Assembly: GCF_002847015.1 (NCBI RefSeq)
Contig: NZ_CP025085.1
Span: 2,480,001-2,544,000 of the forward strand
Length of the DNA stretch: 64,000 nucleotides
Origin: Prodigiosinella confusarubida
GTDB taxonomy: Bacteria; Pseudomonadota; Gammaproteobacteria; Enterobacterales; Enterobacteriaceae
Direction of reading: 5' to 3'
Below the pieces are notes generated by a model. The model was not told the DNA's origin and made no database searches. It saw nothing but the letters and a program-made list of their open reading frames with translations. This document shows, piece after piece, positions 53,296 through 63,751 of the stretch (position 1 is its first letter; each line of letters begins with the position of its first letter). The position numbers and the translations under genes were made by a program.

Positions 53296-53392
53296 GCTCT
53301 TAACCAGCCATTGGTATTATTTCAGTATGCTAATGTGCGTATTCTGTTTTTCTATCTGCCCCTCGACGATGCTTACTTTCAAGGATATTTAT

Positions 53393-56300
53393 ATGCCTCG
53401 TGCATTATTGAGTATTAATCAACTTTCTGAATTCCACTATGAGCAAGTCGTCATACTGGAGGCCATTCGCTATTTAGTGACTAATGGATGGTTGGTTGAT
53501 GTTTATACACATTATTATGGTGGTGCATGTCAGAAAGAAATAGGACAGTGGGATTTAAAAGATCAGATCCTCATCGTCGACCAATGGAGTCATGAGAGTT
53601 ATGAATTTGATAACCATTATGAGTTTCTATGGGTGCAGGATTCGATTTTCAGTGTTGATATGCTGAGTCGATTAGAATCTACTGGTATTGAAAGTAATAT
53701 TGTCTTTTCCCACTTAAGTACTTCACCGACTACATATCTTAACCATTATTTGGAAGGCCAATTAGCCGATAGCATACTTTGTGTATCCTCTGCTCATGCA
53801 CAAATGTTTATTCAGGCGGGTATTTCGCACGATAAAATTGAGTCTGGTTATTGGGTAGCTGAACATTTCTGCAAGTCAGAGCATTATCGTCGTTGTGAAA
53901 AACTATCTCACGCGCTCATTATTACAGAGCAGTCTGCGCAGGAAGTCCATGAATTACAGAAACAATTGATGGTTAATGGAATAACCAGTGATTGTGTTAC
54001 GAGTGGAGCTGCATCAGCCGCGCAATTTAATAGTGCGGATGTTGTTATTTCTACTCTGGAAGGGGTTGCCTATGCGCTATGTATGGGGATTCCCGCTTAT
54101 GTTTATGGTGAGCATGGTGGGATTGGCTACCTTAGTGACAAAAATATTCAGTTGGCCATCAAAGAGGGTTTTTCAGCTAGTGAATCATCACGCAAGATTG
54201 ACATTGCTTCACTGATTAATGAATTGCGCAGCGGGTTTGAGATTGCTCTAAATTTCTCGGTTGCACATCAAGCTGAATTCATTAACCGCTGGAGATTCTC
54301 TCGGCGTTTTAGTTCATTACTGGAAAAACTGGCTCCTCCTTATCTCAAGAAAATTTCCGAACCAGTAGTCCAGGAATTAGCGCTTCACAATAAAATACGT
54401 AAAAGTGTCGCTCTGCCACCATATTCACTGGCTCGCTGGCAACAAGATCGGCGACCATCTGCTACCCGAGCCATATTGTTACGTACTATTCTTGAGTCGC
54501 AGGACAGTTTGGGGAAAATAGCGGTAGTGCTGGTTGATAATAAGGGCAACGCTATAGAAATCAAACGGTCTTTAGCGAGTCTTAGCGAGCAATTATTATT
54601 ACCTAGTCAGTTATTGATCATTTCACCATTGGTACAGCCTGATGGTTTTACTCAGGGTGAATGGATTACGAGTTCGGTCCACTGGGCGGAGGAGATCAAC
54701 ACTCGCTTGACAGCCTTTGATGAGGGCTACCTATTTGTTATCTACTCTGGTGATCTACTTGAACCACAAGCGTTGTTACTATTGGCGGAGCACCGGGTAT
54801 GTAATAGCCATTCATTAGTTTGCTATGTCGACGAAGATGTCCTTAATGGCTGTGAGCCAGAAAAATTAGTACTGAAACCAGATAGTAATATCGACATGCT
54901 GCGTAGTTTTCCCTATATCGGCAAATCGTTAGCTTTTTCTCCTCAACATGCTGTTCAGGTTGGTGGGTTGAACACTGAATTACAGGATGCAGTACTGGTT
55001 GATTTAGCTTGGCGATTTGTTGAGCAAGTGGGGGCTCAGGCACTGGGACATGTTACTGAGGTGCTATTACATGCTGAAGAGTCAGTGGTTGATTGGTTGC
55101 AAAAAGGTAAGGTACTAGACCTCTCCGCAACGGCGGTAAAGGCCCACTTATCGCGATTGAGTATCGGTGCACAGGTTAGTGGCGGTGCATGTCAGGGAAC
55201 GCTAAAAATAAGTTACGATCTCCCTGTCCAGCCGCTTATATCAATTGTTGTCCCAACTCGCGACAATCTGTCGGTACTACGTAAATGTGTTGAGAGTCTG
55301 ATGGAGCGGACACTATACCCACATTATGAATTGTTAATTGTAGATAATAATTCACAGGATGCAGCGGCCTGTCAGTTCCTTAACCAACTGGACTGTATGA
55401 AGTTGGGCAATATTCGGATACTACGCTGGCCGGATGCTTTTAACTTTTCAGCCATTAATAACTATGCTGTAGAACATGCTCGCGGTGACGTTCTACTGTT
55501 TTTAAATAACGATATTGAAATCACAGATAGCAACTGGCTATCTGTGTTGTTGCAACATGCATTGCGTCCTGAAGTGGGCATGGTGGGTTGTAAGCTGGTA
55601 TTTTCCAATGGCAGTATTCAACATGCCGGGTTCATTTTAGGGCTGGATGGCGCTGCGGCTATTGCTTGTCAAGGGATGGATGGTGATAGTGATGGATATC
55701 TGAACGGTTTGAAAGTTACACATAATGTCAGCGCGGTGAGTGCGGCATGTATGATGATGCGTCGGGACGTGTTTACTGAATTGGGCGGATTTGATACACA
55801 GGATTTTCCTGTTTATTTTGGCGATGTCGATCTGTCACTTAAAGCCCGTCAGCGTGGTTATCTTATCGTTTGGACTCCTGAAATCCAGTTGCATCATCAA
55901 GGGGGGGCAACCCGCTTGCGATCCGATTTGTCTGGTATAGAACCTCAGGCTGATGACGCCCAGATTGATAGGCTTTTCCAACATTGGTTACCCCAATTAG
56001 CTAATGATCCGGCTTATCATCCGGCATTCAGCCGTGAAGTACCTGGATTTCAGTTTTCAATAACATCATCCCGTTGTCAGACACCCTTGCCAGGACGCCC
56101 GTTACCGGTTGTTCTGGGATGCCATGCTGATTGGTTTGGCTGCGGGCATTACAGAGTAATACAGCCATTTAAACATCTTGAACAAAATGCCTGCATTGAA
56201 GGTGGGCTTCATCTGGGGCCGATGATTAATCTCACTGATGTCGCGCGCGTCGATCCTGATGTGATCATCTTACAGGGTGCGACCGGTGAGAAAATTCCTC

Positions 56301-57076
56301 AATTGATGCAGCATTATCGTAAGTATAATCGGGCTAAGGTTGTGTTGGAGTACGATGATTATTTACCCAACATTCCTGTAGCAAACCATGCTCGTCATCG
56401 TATTTCTCAGGATGTGATAAGACGTATCAGGAGAGCAATAGAGCAGGCCGACTGGTTGGTCGTTTCTACACCTGAATTAGCAAAGGAATATGAACCGTTT
56501 CATTCTGATATCCGGGTTGCACTTAATCGTTTGCCTCCTGAGTTATGGGAAAATCTTGTCAGTTATCGCCGTATTAGCAAAAAAGCGCGTGTAGGCTGGG
56601 CCGGAGGAAGCTCACACGCCGGAGATTTAGCGCTGATTAAAGGTGTCGTGAAAGCTCTCGAAAATGAAGTTGAATGGGTATTCATGGGCATGAAACCCAG
56701 TGATGTGGCTTGTGAATTTCATATGGGCGTTCCTATTGAGTTTTATCCAGAAAAACTTGCCAGCCTGAATCTTGATTTGGCTATAGTCCCCTTGGAAATA
56801 AATCAATTTAACCGATGTAAAAGTAACCTCAGGCTGCTTGAAATGGGGGCATGTGGTGTACCGGTAATTTGTACCGATATTGAACCATATCGCTGCGATC
56901 TCCCTGTGACGTTGGTGAATAATCGATTCAGGGATTGGGTGGATGCAATTCGGATGCACATTAATGATATAGAGGCGACATCGCGTATGGGAGATGCTTT
57001 ACGCAATGCAATCCGTCAAAACTGGATGTTGGAAGGAACGGGGCTAGAAAGCTGGCTTACGGCCTGGATGCCTTAA
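53393..57076 (+). CDS. Giant multidomain glycosyltransferase, probable flagellin glycosyltransferase 1
   Basis: This 1227-aa protein has four parts. The N-terminal GT-B-like half (about 1-340) is followed by a degenerate GT-A-like segment (about 375-600). A complete GT2 domain (about 612-850) has ISIVVPTRDN, the metal-binding LFLNNDIEIT near 705, and HHQGGATR near 834. A C-terminal GT4/GT1-like domain (about 905-1220) carries NRCKSNLRLLEMGACGVPVI. Large enzymes of this type downstream of fliC modify flagellin in several enterobacteria and pseudomonads. ATG 53393 follows aaggatattt; the longer frame from 53294 lacks a family match. It is separated from fliC by a terminator. Confidence 0.85.
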   Translation: MPRALLSINQLSEFHYEQVVILEAIRYLVTNGWLVDVYTHYYGGACQKEIGQWDLKDQILIVDQWSHESYEFDNHYEFLWVQDSIFSVDMLSRLESTGIESNIVFSHLSTSPTTYLNHYLEGQLADSILCVSSAHAQMFIQAGISHDKIESGYWVAEHFCKSEHYRRCEKLSHALIITEQSAQEVHELQKQLMVNGITSDCVTSGAASAAQFNSADVVISTLEGVAYALCMGIPAYVYGEHGGIGYLSDKNIQLAIKEGFSASESSRKIDIASLINELRSGFEIALNFSVAHQAEFINRWRFSRRFSSLLEKLAPPYLKKISEPVVQELALHNKIRKSVALPPYSLARWQQDRRPSATRAILLRTILESQDSLGKIAVVLVDNKGNAIEIKRSLASLSEQLLLPSQLLIISPLVQPDGFTQGEWITSSVHWAEEINTRLTAFDEGYLFVIYSGDLLEPQALLLLAEHRVCNSHSLVCYVDEDVLNGCEPEKLVLKPDSNIDMLRSFPYIGKSLAFSPQHAVQVGGLNTELQDAVLVDLAWRFVEQVGAQALGHVTEVLLHAEESVVDWLQKGKVLDLSATAVKAHLSRLSIGAQVSGGACQGTLKISYDLPVQPLISIVVPTRDNLSVLRKCVESLMERTLYPHYELLIVDNNSQDAAACQFLNQLDCMKLGNIRILRWPDAFNFSAINNYAVEHARGDVLLFLNNDIEITDSNWLSVLLQHALRPEVGMVGCKLVFSNGSIQHAGFILGLDGAAAIACQGMDGDSDGYLNGLKVTHNVSAVSAACMMMRRDVFTELGGFDTQDFPVYFGDVDLSLKARQRGYLIVWTPEIQLHHQGGATRLRSDLSGIEPQADDAQIDRLFQHWLPQLANDPAYHPAFSREVPGFQFSITSSRCQTPLPGRPLPVVLGCHADWFGCGHYRVIQPFKHLEQNACIEGGLHLGPMINLTDVARVDPDVIILQGATGEKIPQLMQHYRKYNRAKVVLEYDDYLPNIPVANHARHRISQDVIRRIRRAIEQADWLVVSTPELAKEYEPFHSDIRVALNRLPPELWENLVSYRRISKKARVGWAGGSSHAGDLALIKGVVKALENEVEWVFMGMKPSDVACEFHMGVPIEFYPEKLASLNLDLAIVPLEINQFNRCKSNLRLLEMGACGVPVICTDIEPYRCDLPVTLVNNRFRDWVDAIRMHINDIEATSRMGDALRNAIRQNWMLEGTGLESWLTAWMP

Positions 57077-57421
57077 AAATAAATCATCCAAATACAAGGA
57101 GGAGTTATCTTTTCTTGTTTTTTAAAAAGAATATGTAATATGACATTACGTCCCCTCATAGTATTCACCCCGATAGCTTATGACTAATAGCATTTTCAAT
57201 GCAGGGAATAGAGCAGGAAAACAATAGGTATTCATAGGCTAGATTATGTGTCTTGCATGCCAGTTAATGATGTTTTTATTGGTATCATGAGGTGGGTACT
57301 CTTTGTGTACCGTAATGGTTTTTTACAAAAACGGGCAGTTGGTCTGGTATTCGGATTAATTACTCAATGCAGACAATGTTTCTGCATCTTGATGGATGTG
57401 ATAAGCGTGTTGGTTGCTGTT

Positions 57422-57452
57422 AGCCAAGGCGGTAGCGTGGCCTTGGCTTTTT
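57422..57452 (+). terminator. Rho-independent terminator (orphan)
   Basis: agccaaggc pairs with gccttggct around a 9-nt loop, followed by TTTTT. It lies 346 nt after the previous gene's stop codon. Confidence 0.8.
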
Positions 57453-57562
57453 CCCCACATACCAAAAAGACTTTAATACACCATTTGCAACTGTCACATA
57501 ATTATAGACATTGTTAGCCTAATACCTCTTTTATTCAAATGAATATAGGCACAATAAATAGA

Positions 57563-57689
57563 TATACCCATCATACTTCACGTTTCAAGCATGTTGACTA
57601 CTATTGCTCACCCCAGTCACTTACTTATGTAAGCTATTGGGAATTTATTCGATTGCTGTCTTCCTGCAACTCGAATTATCTAGGGTATA
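57563..57689. repeat. ERIC element, full length (127 bp)
   Basis: It runs from tatacccatcatacttca to tcgaattatctagggtata with terminal inverted repeats. The core ctcaccccagtcacttactt is the ERIC consensus (the complement of the ERIC2 primer region). It ends 39 nt before the start of the second glycosyltransferase gene, so it is probably in its mRNA leader. Confidence 0.93.
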
Positions 57690-57728
57690 CATCACGTTGA
57701 ATGCTTCTCTCTTATCGTCGGATTACTA

Positions 57729-60700
57729 ATGAGTAAAAGAAATAAATACCCATACTATATTACATCACCGGATTACCGAGAGTCTTCTTCTGGCATCCGG
57801 GTGCTTCATCGCTTGTGTCATTTAATTAATGAACAGGGTGGAGAGGCATATATGGTGGGGTGTAATGTAGGAAACCCTGACTGGAATGCTCCTTTATTGA
57901 GTGTAGACGATTCACAGAGACATCAATTAAACGGCGGGATTTTTATTGCGGTATATCCGGAAATTATTTCAGGCAACCCGATTGATGCCCCTGTGTGTGT
58001 TAGATTTATGCTTAACAAAGAAGCATTGCTTAATGGAAATATGCTTGAAGAAGGTGAGGATGACTTATTTTTTTACTTCCGTAAAGAGCTTGCTGATAAT
58101 GAAGCTAACGTAAATCTACTCCGATTGGATTTTTATGACTTCGACCTATTTTGCGATGATAATAGAGAAAAAGATCTTGATCTTTTATATTTAAATAGAG
58201 TGAGCCCGGATTCTATAGATTATTCAACTTTACCTGAAGGCATAAAGATATTATCTATTTCCAATCCATTGCCATTGAACGAATTGGCACAAGTGCTTAA
58301 AAGAGGCCGGGTATTATATACTTATGAAGCATCGAGTACTTGTGTGTTAGCAACGCTATGTGGCTGTCCTGTTATCTCAAGGATTGCACCTGGTTATGAA
58401 AAGTATGCCATTACACAAGAAACAATGTCTGATATTGGTAATGTGGGGGTGGCTTGGAGTGATGATCCGGCAGAAGTGGCGTCAGTAAAATCTAATCTCC
58501 ATAAAGTAAAAGAGCATTATGAAAGACTAGAAGACACATTCTTACAACAATTAAATGTGTTTTTTGAACTGACGCAGGAAAAATCTGAGCAATATGCGTG
58601 TACAAAAACAGTACGTGATTTAAAGGGTTGGCTATCTACACGAGAGGTATCATCTGGGCAAAAGATATTAATCAAAAAAGCATTTGACGAGCACCGTGTG
58701 ATGCCTAAATTTTGCATTGCTATCCTTAATATTGGTGGCAATAAAGATGATCTATATTCAACCATTGACTCGTTGGCTGTGGCCAGGCAAGAATACCCAT
58801 ATATTGAGTGTGTTATCCTGACCGTTGATCATATTGAGTTATCTGAATCTGTAACAGATTGGGTAAGCCTTCTCATCGCAGAGCAACCACATACGCTGCT
58901 TAATCAGGTTATAGAACAGTATAATTTTGACTGGTTACAGTGTGTATATTCAGGCACATATTTTACTCCGAATGGCTTACTTATCGCCGGTTTAAACCTG
59001 GCAAAAAACGAGAATTGCTACGCGGTTTACAGCGATATGCTAGTGAATGACTCTGAAGACAATATTGCTGCTGACTTTTTCCCGGATTTTAATCTTGATT
59101 TATTACTAAGTTTACCCCAGAGAATGGCTAGACACTGGTTATTTCAACGTCAGACATTAATTGATATTGATGGTTTTGATTCTGGCTTCATCGTGTCTTT
59201 TGAGTTCGATGCTATTATCAGATTAATTGAAAGTAAAGATATCTCTGGTATTGGACATTTATCTGAACCTGTATTGATTGATGCTGATCGAATCAATAAC
59301 ACCCATGAAGAAAATATTTCTATTATCATGCGTCATTTACAGAATAGAGGTTATTCGGGGAGTCAGGTTATTCCACATTCCGTAGGTGGATATAGGTTAG
59401 TATATGGGCACCAGCAGGCGGCGCCACTGGTTTCAATTATTGTCATCGTGCAAGACTCACTTTCCTCGCTGCAACGTTGTGTGACCAGTCTGCTGGAAAA
59501 AACACAATATGCTAAATATGAATTAATCCTTGTTAAAGGAGAGTCATGCAATGGTGAAATTCATACTTGGCTAAGCGCGGTGGCAGAAATAGATTCATCA
59601 CGTATCCGCGTTTTGTCGTATCCTCATTTGTCAACTATTCCGGCATTAATGAATCATACTGTAGAAGAGGTTAATGGCGAGTTCATATTACTATTAGATA
59701 TAAATACATTGCTAGTTCAGGTAGATTGGCTTGATAACCTTTTAAATCAGGGGCTGCGCCCTGAAGTGGGGTGTGTAGGGGCTAAGCTGATTAATCTTGA
59801 CAAGACAATAAGTTCTGCTGGTGTCATCTTGGGATTGAATGGTATTTCTGACAGCCCATTTATCGGTGACATATTTGACAACACCGGTTATATGCAGCGC
59901 CTGAACGCTGACCAAAATTATTGTGTGTTGAGTGGAGATTGTTTGCTGGTTAAGAAATCGGTATATACTCATGTTGGTGGAATGGACGAGAATATTCAGG
60001 TTGCTTCACTTCGTGATATTGATTTTGGACTTAAAGTCAGAGAATCAGGATACATGTCGGTATGGACGCCACATGCAGTTATTGCTCAAGACAATACAGG
60101 AAGATCGCCATCTTCGTATGAAGAATTGAGTGAATATGAAGTTAATGTTTATCGGCGTTGGTTACCTTTGATAGCAAATGACCCTTCTTACAATAAAAAT
60201 TTGTCATTAAAAGGGAAGGGGTATGAACCTGAATGGAATTCCGCATTAACCTGGCAACCACTGAGCTGGCGTCCAGTACCGGTGATCATGGCCTGGCGCG
60301 GTGAAGATAAACGAAGTGCTGATTCCCGTATCATATATCCGTTGGAAAAGATGAAGTCTGACGGGGTGTTGGATGGAATCGTGATTCAGAAGGCATTAAC
60401 CATTCCTGAATTATATCGCTTTAATCCTGATGTGTTGATTGTCCAGGGATGTCATCTCGCTGAACATTATCATTGGTTGGATCAAATCAAATCTTTAAAC
60501 CCTATTTTTACTGTGTGTGATATCGATGAGCATTTCTTATCTGTTGGTTTAGTCAAGAAGAACGGGCATGGGAAAAGTAAGCATTTAATAGCACAATTTG
60601 ACTTTATTGATCGTGTGATAACAACGTCAGAGACATTGGCTGAGCTTTATAGTAAAGATCACCGTGATATCTGTATCCTGCCTTCTTTTCTGAACAGTGA

Positions 60701-61253
60701 ATGGAAAGCCCTGCAACAGGAATGTCAACCATCTGAAAAAGTGAGAATAGGGTGTGTTACTCATGATTTAAGCCCTGGTGATATTAATTTGTTAGCGACT
60801 ATTATCAGGGAATTATCGGAACAAGTAGAATGGGTCTTTCTTGGGAAATATCCGGAAAGACTCAAGCCTTATATTACTGAGTTCCACCGATACCCTGGTA
60901 ATGTGGATTATCCAAAGATACTTGCCGGTCTTAACCTGGATCTCGCTATTGCGCCTCTGGAAGACACTTTATTTAACCGATGCAGGAATAATTTACGTTT
61001 GCTAGAGTTTGGTGCATGTGGTATTCCTGTTATTTGTAGTGATATAGAAAGTTATAAAGATAATCTCCCTGTTAAAAGAGTTAAAAATCGCTATAAAGAT
61101 TGGCTATCTGCCATCCAGATGCATTTGCATGATAGAAATGCAATGGACGCTAAAGGTAAAGAATTAAGACATCATGTCTTTAGCAACTGGATGCTTGAAA
61201 ATGATAATATTAAATTATGTCTCCGATCCTGGTTACCTAAAGAATCATGGTAA
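57729..61253 (+). CDS. Giant multidomain glycosyltransferase, probable flagellin glycosyltransferase 2
   Basis: This 1174-aa paralogue has the same layout as the protein at 53393: an N-terminal GT-B-like part (SGIRVLHRLCHLINEQGG), a degenerate GT-A segment (from about 328), a GT2-like domain (about 566-800) and a C-terminal GT4/GT1-like domain (about 848-1170; NRCRNNLRLLEFGACGIPVI). In the GT2-like domain the metal motif NNDIE of the first protein is replaced by LDINT (near 657) and the HHQGG motif by AQDNTG (near 785), so this domain is probably inactive. An ERIC element lies in its leader. It probably adds a further sugar to flagellin. Confidence 0.82.
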   Translation: MSKRNKYPYYITSPDYRESSSGIRVLHRLCHLINEQGGEAYMVGCNVGNPDWNAPLLSVDDSQRHQLNGGIFIAVYPEIISGNPIDAPVCVRFMLNKEALLNGNMLEEGEDDLFFYFRKELADNEANVNLLRLDFYDFDLFCDDNREKDLDLLYLNRVSPDSIDYSTLPEGIKILSISNPLPLNELAQVLKRGRVLYTYEASSTCVLATLCGCPVISRIAPGYEKYAITQETMSDIGNVGVAWSDDPAEVASVKSNLHKVKEHYERLEDTFLQQLNVFFELTQEKSEQYACTKTVRDLKGWLSTREVSSGQKILIKKAFDEHRVMPKFCIAILNIGGNKDDLYSTIDSLAVARQEYPYIECVILTVDHIELSESVTDWVSLLIAEQPHTLLNQVIEQYNFDWLQCVYSGTYFTPNGLLIAGLNLAKNENCYAVYSDMLVNDSEDNIAADFFPDFNLDLLLSLPQRMARHWLFQRQTLIDIDGFDSGFIVSFEFDAIIRLIESKDISGIGHLSEPVLIDADRINNTHEENISIIMRHLQNRGYSGSQVIPHSVGGYRLVYGHQQAAPLVSIIVIVQDSLSSLQRCVTSLLEKTQYAKYELILVKGESCNGEIHTWLSAVAEIDSSRIRVLSYPHLSTIPALMNHTVEEVNGEFILLLDINTLLVQVDWLDNLLNQGLRPEVGCVGAKLINLDKTISSAGVILGLNGISDSPFIGDIFDNTGYMQRLNADQNYCVLSGDCLLVKKSVYTHVGGMDENIQVASLRDIDFGLKVRESGYMSVWTPHAVIAQDNTGRSPSSYEELSEYEVNVYRRWLPLIANDPSYNKNLSLKGKGYEPEWNSALTWQPLSWRPVPVIMAWRGEDKRSADSRIIYPLEKMKSDGVLDGIVIQKALTIPELYRFNPDVLIVQGCHLAEHYHWLDQIKSLNPIFTVCDIDEHFLSVGLVKKNGHGKSKHLIAQFDFIDRVITTSETLAELYSKDHRDICILPSFLNSEWKALQQECQPSEKVRIGCVTHDLSPGDINLLATIIRELSEQVEWVFLGKYPERLKPYITEFHRYPGNVDYPKILAGLNLDLAIAPLEDTLFNRCRNNLRLLEFGACGIPVICSDIESYKDNLPVKRVKNRYKDWLSAIQMHLHDRNAMDAKGKELRHHVFSNWMLENDNIKLCLRSWLPKESW

Positions 61254-61342
61254 TTACTATCCGGCTATTTTTGTAAATTTGTTGTTTCTATATCCTCTGG
61301 TTTGGCAGGATATATAAAATCTTGCGAATAAAAGGTCGCATT

Positions 61343-62467
61343 ATGAAAAATAATATATATGTCACAAGTCCATTATTGCCGCCACTGAATGAGTTTATTC
61401 CTTATCTGGAAAAGATCTGGGAAAATAAATGTCTGACAAATGGCGGGCCATTCCATCAACAATTGGAGAAAGAACTAGCTGATTATCTTGGGGTGGAGCA
61501 TTTGTGCTTGTTTACCAATGGTACCTTGGCCTTATTGACCGCATTACAAGCGCTGAAAATTACGGGGGAAGTGATTACGACCCCTTATTCATTTGTTGCC
61601 ACATCTCATACATTATTATGGAATGGGTTAAAACCGGTTTTTGTCGATATTGATCCTGTGACCTGTAATATTGATCCTGATCGAATCGAGGCCGCTATTA
61701 CACCTGAGACGTCAGCTATTTTACCCGTGCATTGCTATGGCATTCCTTGTGACGTTGATAAAATTCAGAATATTGCTGATATCTATGGTTTGAAGATCAT
61801 CTACGATGCAGCACATGCTTTTGGTGTGAAAAGAAACAATAGTAGCGTACTCCATTATGGTGATCTTTCTATTCTTAGCCTGCATGCGACAAAAGTTTTC
61901 AATACGTTTGAAGGTGGTGCAATTATTTGCCCTGATGCCAAGATGAAACAACGAATAGATTACCTGAAGAATTTTGGTTTTGCGGAAGAAACCAGAGTAG
62001 TGGCTCCGGGGATCAATGGGAAAATGAGTGAAATACAAGCTGCATTCGGGTTGCTTCAGCTAAATTACATTGAGAATGCATTGATAGAACGGCAGTCAAT
62101 ATATAATCGATATTGTGAATTATTAGCCTATATTCCTTATATTTCAATGCCTGATATCCCCGAGTCTATAGAGTGGAATTATTCTTATTTTCCAATATTC
62201 ATCAAGAGTGAATCTCCTATTAGTAGAGATGAATTATTTATTACATTAAAAGAGAATGGAATTTTCACCAGGCGATATTTTTATCCTTTGATTAGTGATT
62301 TTCCCATGTATCGAGGATTACCTAGCGCATGTGCTTCATTACTGCCCATGGCTAATAGTGTTGCATGTTCTGTTCTTTGTCTCCCTATCTACCCGGGGTT
62401 ATCAGCGTCTGATCAAGATAGAATTATTTCTATCATAACATCTTCAATAGCTACGGCATCGAATTAA
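61343..62467 (+). CDS. vioA: VioA-like sugar-nucleotide aminotransferase (DegT/DnrJ/EryC1/StrS family)
   Basis: This 374-aa PLP enzyme matches VioA-type transaminases, which convert dTDP-4-keto-6-deoxyglucose to dTDP-4-amino-4,6-dideoxyglucose (viosamine, Qui4N). Features: FTNGTLALLTALQAL, TTPYSFVATSHTLLWNGLKP, D155 (IIYDAAHAFG) and the PLP lysine K184 (HATKVFNTFEGG). ATG 61343 follows aaaggtcgcatt; the frame also allows TTG 61322. Viosamine decorates flagellin in Pseudomonas syringae. The RmlA/RmlB enzymes that make the substrate are not in the window. FdtB-like or WecE-like specificity cannot be excluded. Confidence 0.82.
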   Translation: MKNNIYVTSPLLPPLNEFIPYLEKIWENKCLTNGGPFHQQLEKELADYLGVEHLCLFTNGTLALLTALQALKITGEVITTPYSFVATSHTLLWNGLKPVFVDIDPVTCNIDPDRIEAAITPETSAILPVHCYGIPCDVDKIQNIADIYGLKIIYDAAHAFGVKRNNSSVLHYGDLSILSLHATKVFNTFEGGAIICPDAKMKQRIDYLKNFGFAEETRVVAPGINGKMSEIQAAFGLLQLNYIENALIERQSIYNRYCELLAYIPYISMPDIPESIEWNYSYFPIFIKSESPISRDELFITLKENGIFTRRYFYPLISDFPMYRGLPSACASLLPMANSVACSVLCLPIYPGLSASDQDRIISIITSSIATASN

Positions 62468-62547
62468 CTGCTACCTGCATACGATGATGATTTACCGGTT
62501 GAGCGCGATAAAACGACGTCTCAGATGGACATTTTAAAGGTTTTTTT

Positions 62548-63618
62548 ATGAACAATAAAAGTAAACTACTTGTCTTCCCCTGTAATTTACCAGAAGCAGA
62601 GGAATACGCGCAATCAGCGATACTTATGGGAATGGAAGTGGTTCGTGCATCTTCTGATCCTGAAGGATTAAGCTATAAATCGGCTTATCTACCTTATATC
62701 AGCCAGGACAGTTTTGATAGTGAATTTAAGTCACTTTTACTTAAAGAAAATATTAGTCATATTTATGCGCCTCATGACGTAGTGCTAAATTATTTGGAAA
62801 AATTCAAAGAGAAAAATAAGACAAAATTTCATTTCCAGTTATGTAATGATTATATACATAAGCAGTTATATAAAAAATTCGATGCAGCTTATCATTGGGC
62901 TGAGAATTGTATTGATGATGTATTTCAAAATATAGAACTAACGGCCCCTGCACTTAGAAAAAATCAGTACGCAAATTTAATTATTAATTACAATAATGTG
63001 CCAGGGCAAAGTGATGAAAGTAAACTTAAAGTGTTGTGCTATTTATTTAGAAATATCCCATGCGGGGATATTGTAGAAATTGGTACTTTATGGGGAAGAT
63101 CGGCATATGCAATGGCTTGGTTAGCAACGAAGCATCATATTGGAAATGTGATATGTGTGGATCCGTGGGCCTATATTTATGTCGGTGATCAAGGTGAACA
63201 GGCAAAACTTGTCAATGATATGGCAGATACTATTAATTATGACAAGATTTTTGAAGGTTTCCTCGTCTCAGCAGCGGAACTTGATAATATTAATTATATT
63301 CGTGAACCTTCCGTTATTGCTGGTGAAACATATGTCGGATGTAGATCGGTTGGTAAATTAACTACACCGGAATTTGGTGAAACATCTATCAATGGTAAAA
63401 TATCCATTCTTCATGTTGACGGTAATCATAAATATGAAGATGTGAAAAATGATATTGAAACCTGGATGCCACATGTACAGCAAGGCGGATGGATATTGCT
63501 TGATGACTATGATTGGGCCTTTGGCGACGGTCCCAAACGTGTAGGTGATGAATTAATTCATCATCCGCGAGTTACATCACATTTCTTGATTAGCGATACG
63601 TTATATATAAAACTATAA
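62548..63618 (+). CDS. preATP-grasp-like domain fused to a class I methyltransferase
   Basis: This 356-aa protein has two parts. The N-terminal ~110 residues resemble the Rossmann-like N-terminal domain of ATP-grasp enzymes (SDPEGLSYKSAYLPYI; ENISHIYAPHD) and are similar to the first 80 residues of the next gene. The C-terminal part (about 150-356) is a TylF/Methyltransf_24-like SAM domain: VEIGTLWGRSAYAMAWLA, VICVDPWAYIY, ILHVDGNHKYEDV and GGWILLDDYDW. It may methylate the sugar or its substituent. The fusion lacks the ATP-grasp catalytic domain. It is very AT-rich and follows vioA by 80 nt. Confidence 0.7.
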   Translation: MNNKSKLLVFPCNLPEAEEYAQSAILMGMEVVRASSDPEGLSYKSAYLPYISQDSFDSEFKSLLLKENISHIYAPHDVVLNYLEKFKEKNKTKFHFQLCNDYIHKQLYKKFDAAYHWAENCIDDVFQNIELTAPALRKNQYANLIINYNNVPGQSDESKLKVLCYLFRNIPCGDIVEIGTLWGRSAYAMAWLATKHHIGNVICVDPWAYIYVGDQGEQAKLVNDMADTINYDKIFEGFLVSAAELDNINYIREPSVIAGETYVGCRSVGKLTTPEFGETSINGKISILHVDGNHKYEDVKNDIETWMPHVQQGGWILLDDYDWAFGDGPKRVGDELIHHPRVTSHFLISDTLYIKL

Positions 63619-63751
63619 GTATAAAAATATTTATTTTTATCAAAAGAATAGATATCACTTTCTTTCGTTAATATTATTTATTACAACCACTATAGGAAAT
63701 AATCATTAATCTATCTTTTATTATTATAAGTAGCATTATCTGGGAGCAATA

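Larger units (their letters stand above)
57077..57728. other. 652-bp gap between the two giant glycosyltransferase genes
   Basis: It holds no convincing protein gene (an open stretch at 57248-57517 lacks a family match and a ribosome site). It does hold a Rho-independent terminator at 57422-57452 and a full ERIC element at 57563-57689. The terminator has no gene of its own, so an untranslated transcript could start in 57100-57400. Confidence 0.5.

Noticed and set aside
57248-57517. 89-codon open frame between the glycosyltransferase genes
   Set aside because: No clear ribosome site or recognisable family, and a terminator hairpin lies inside it.
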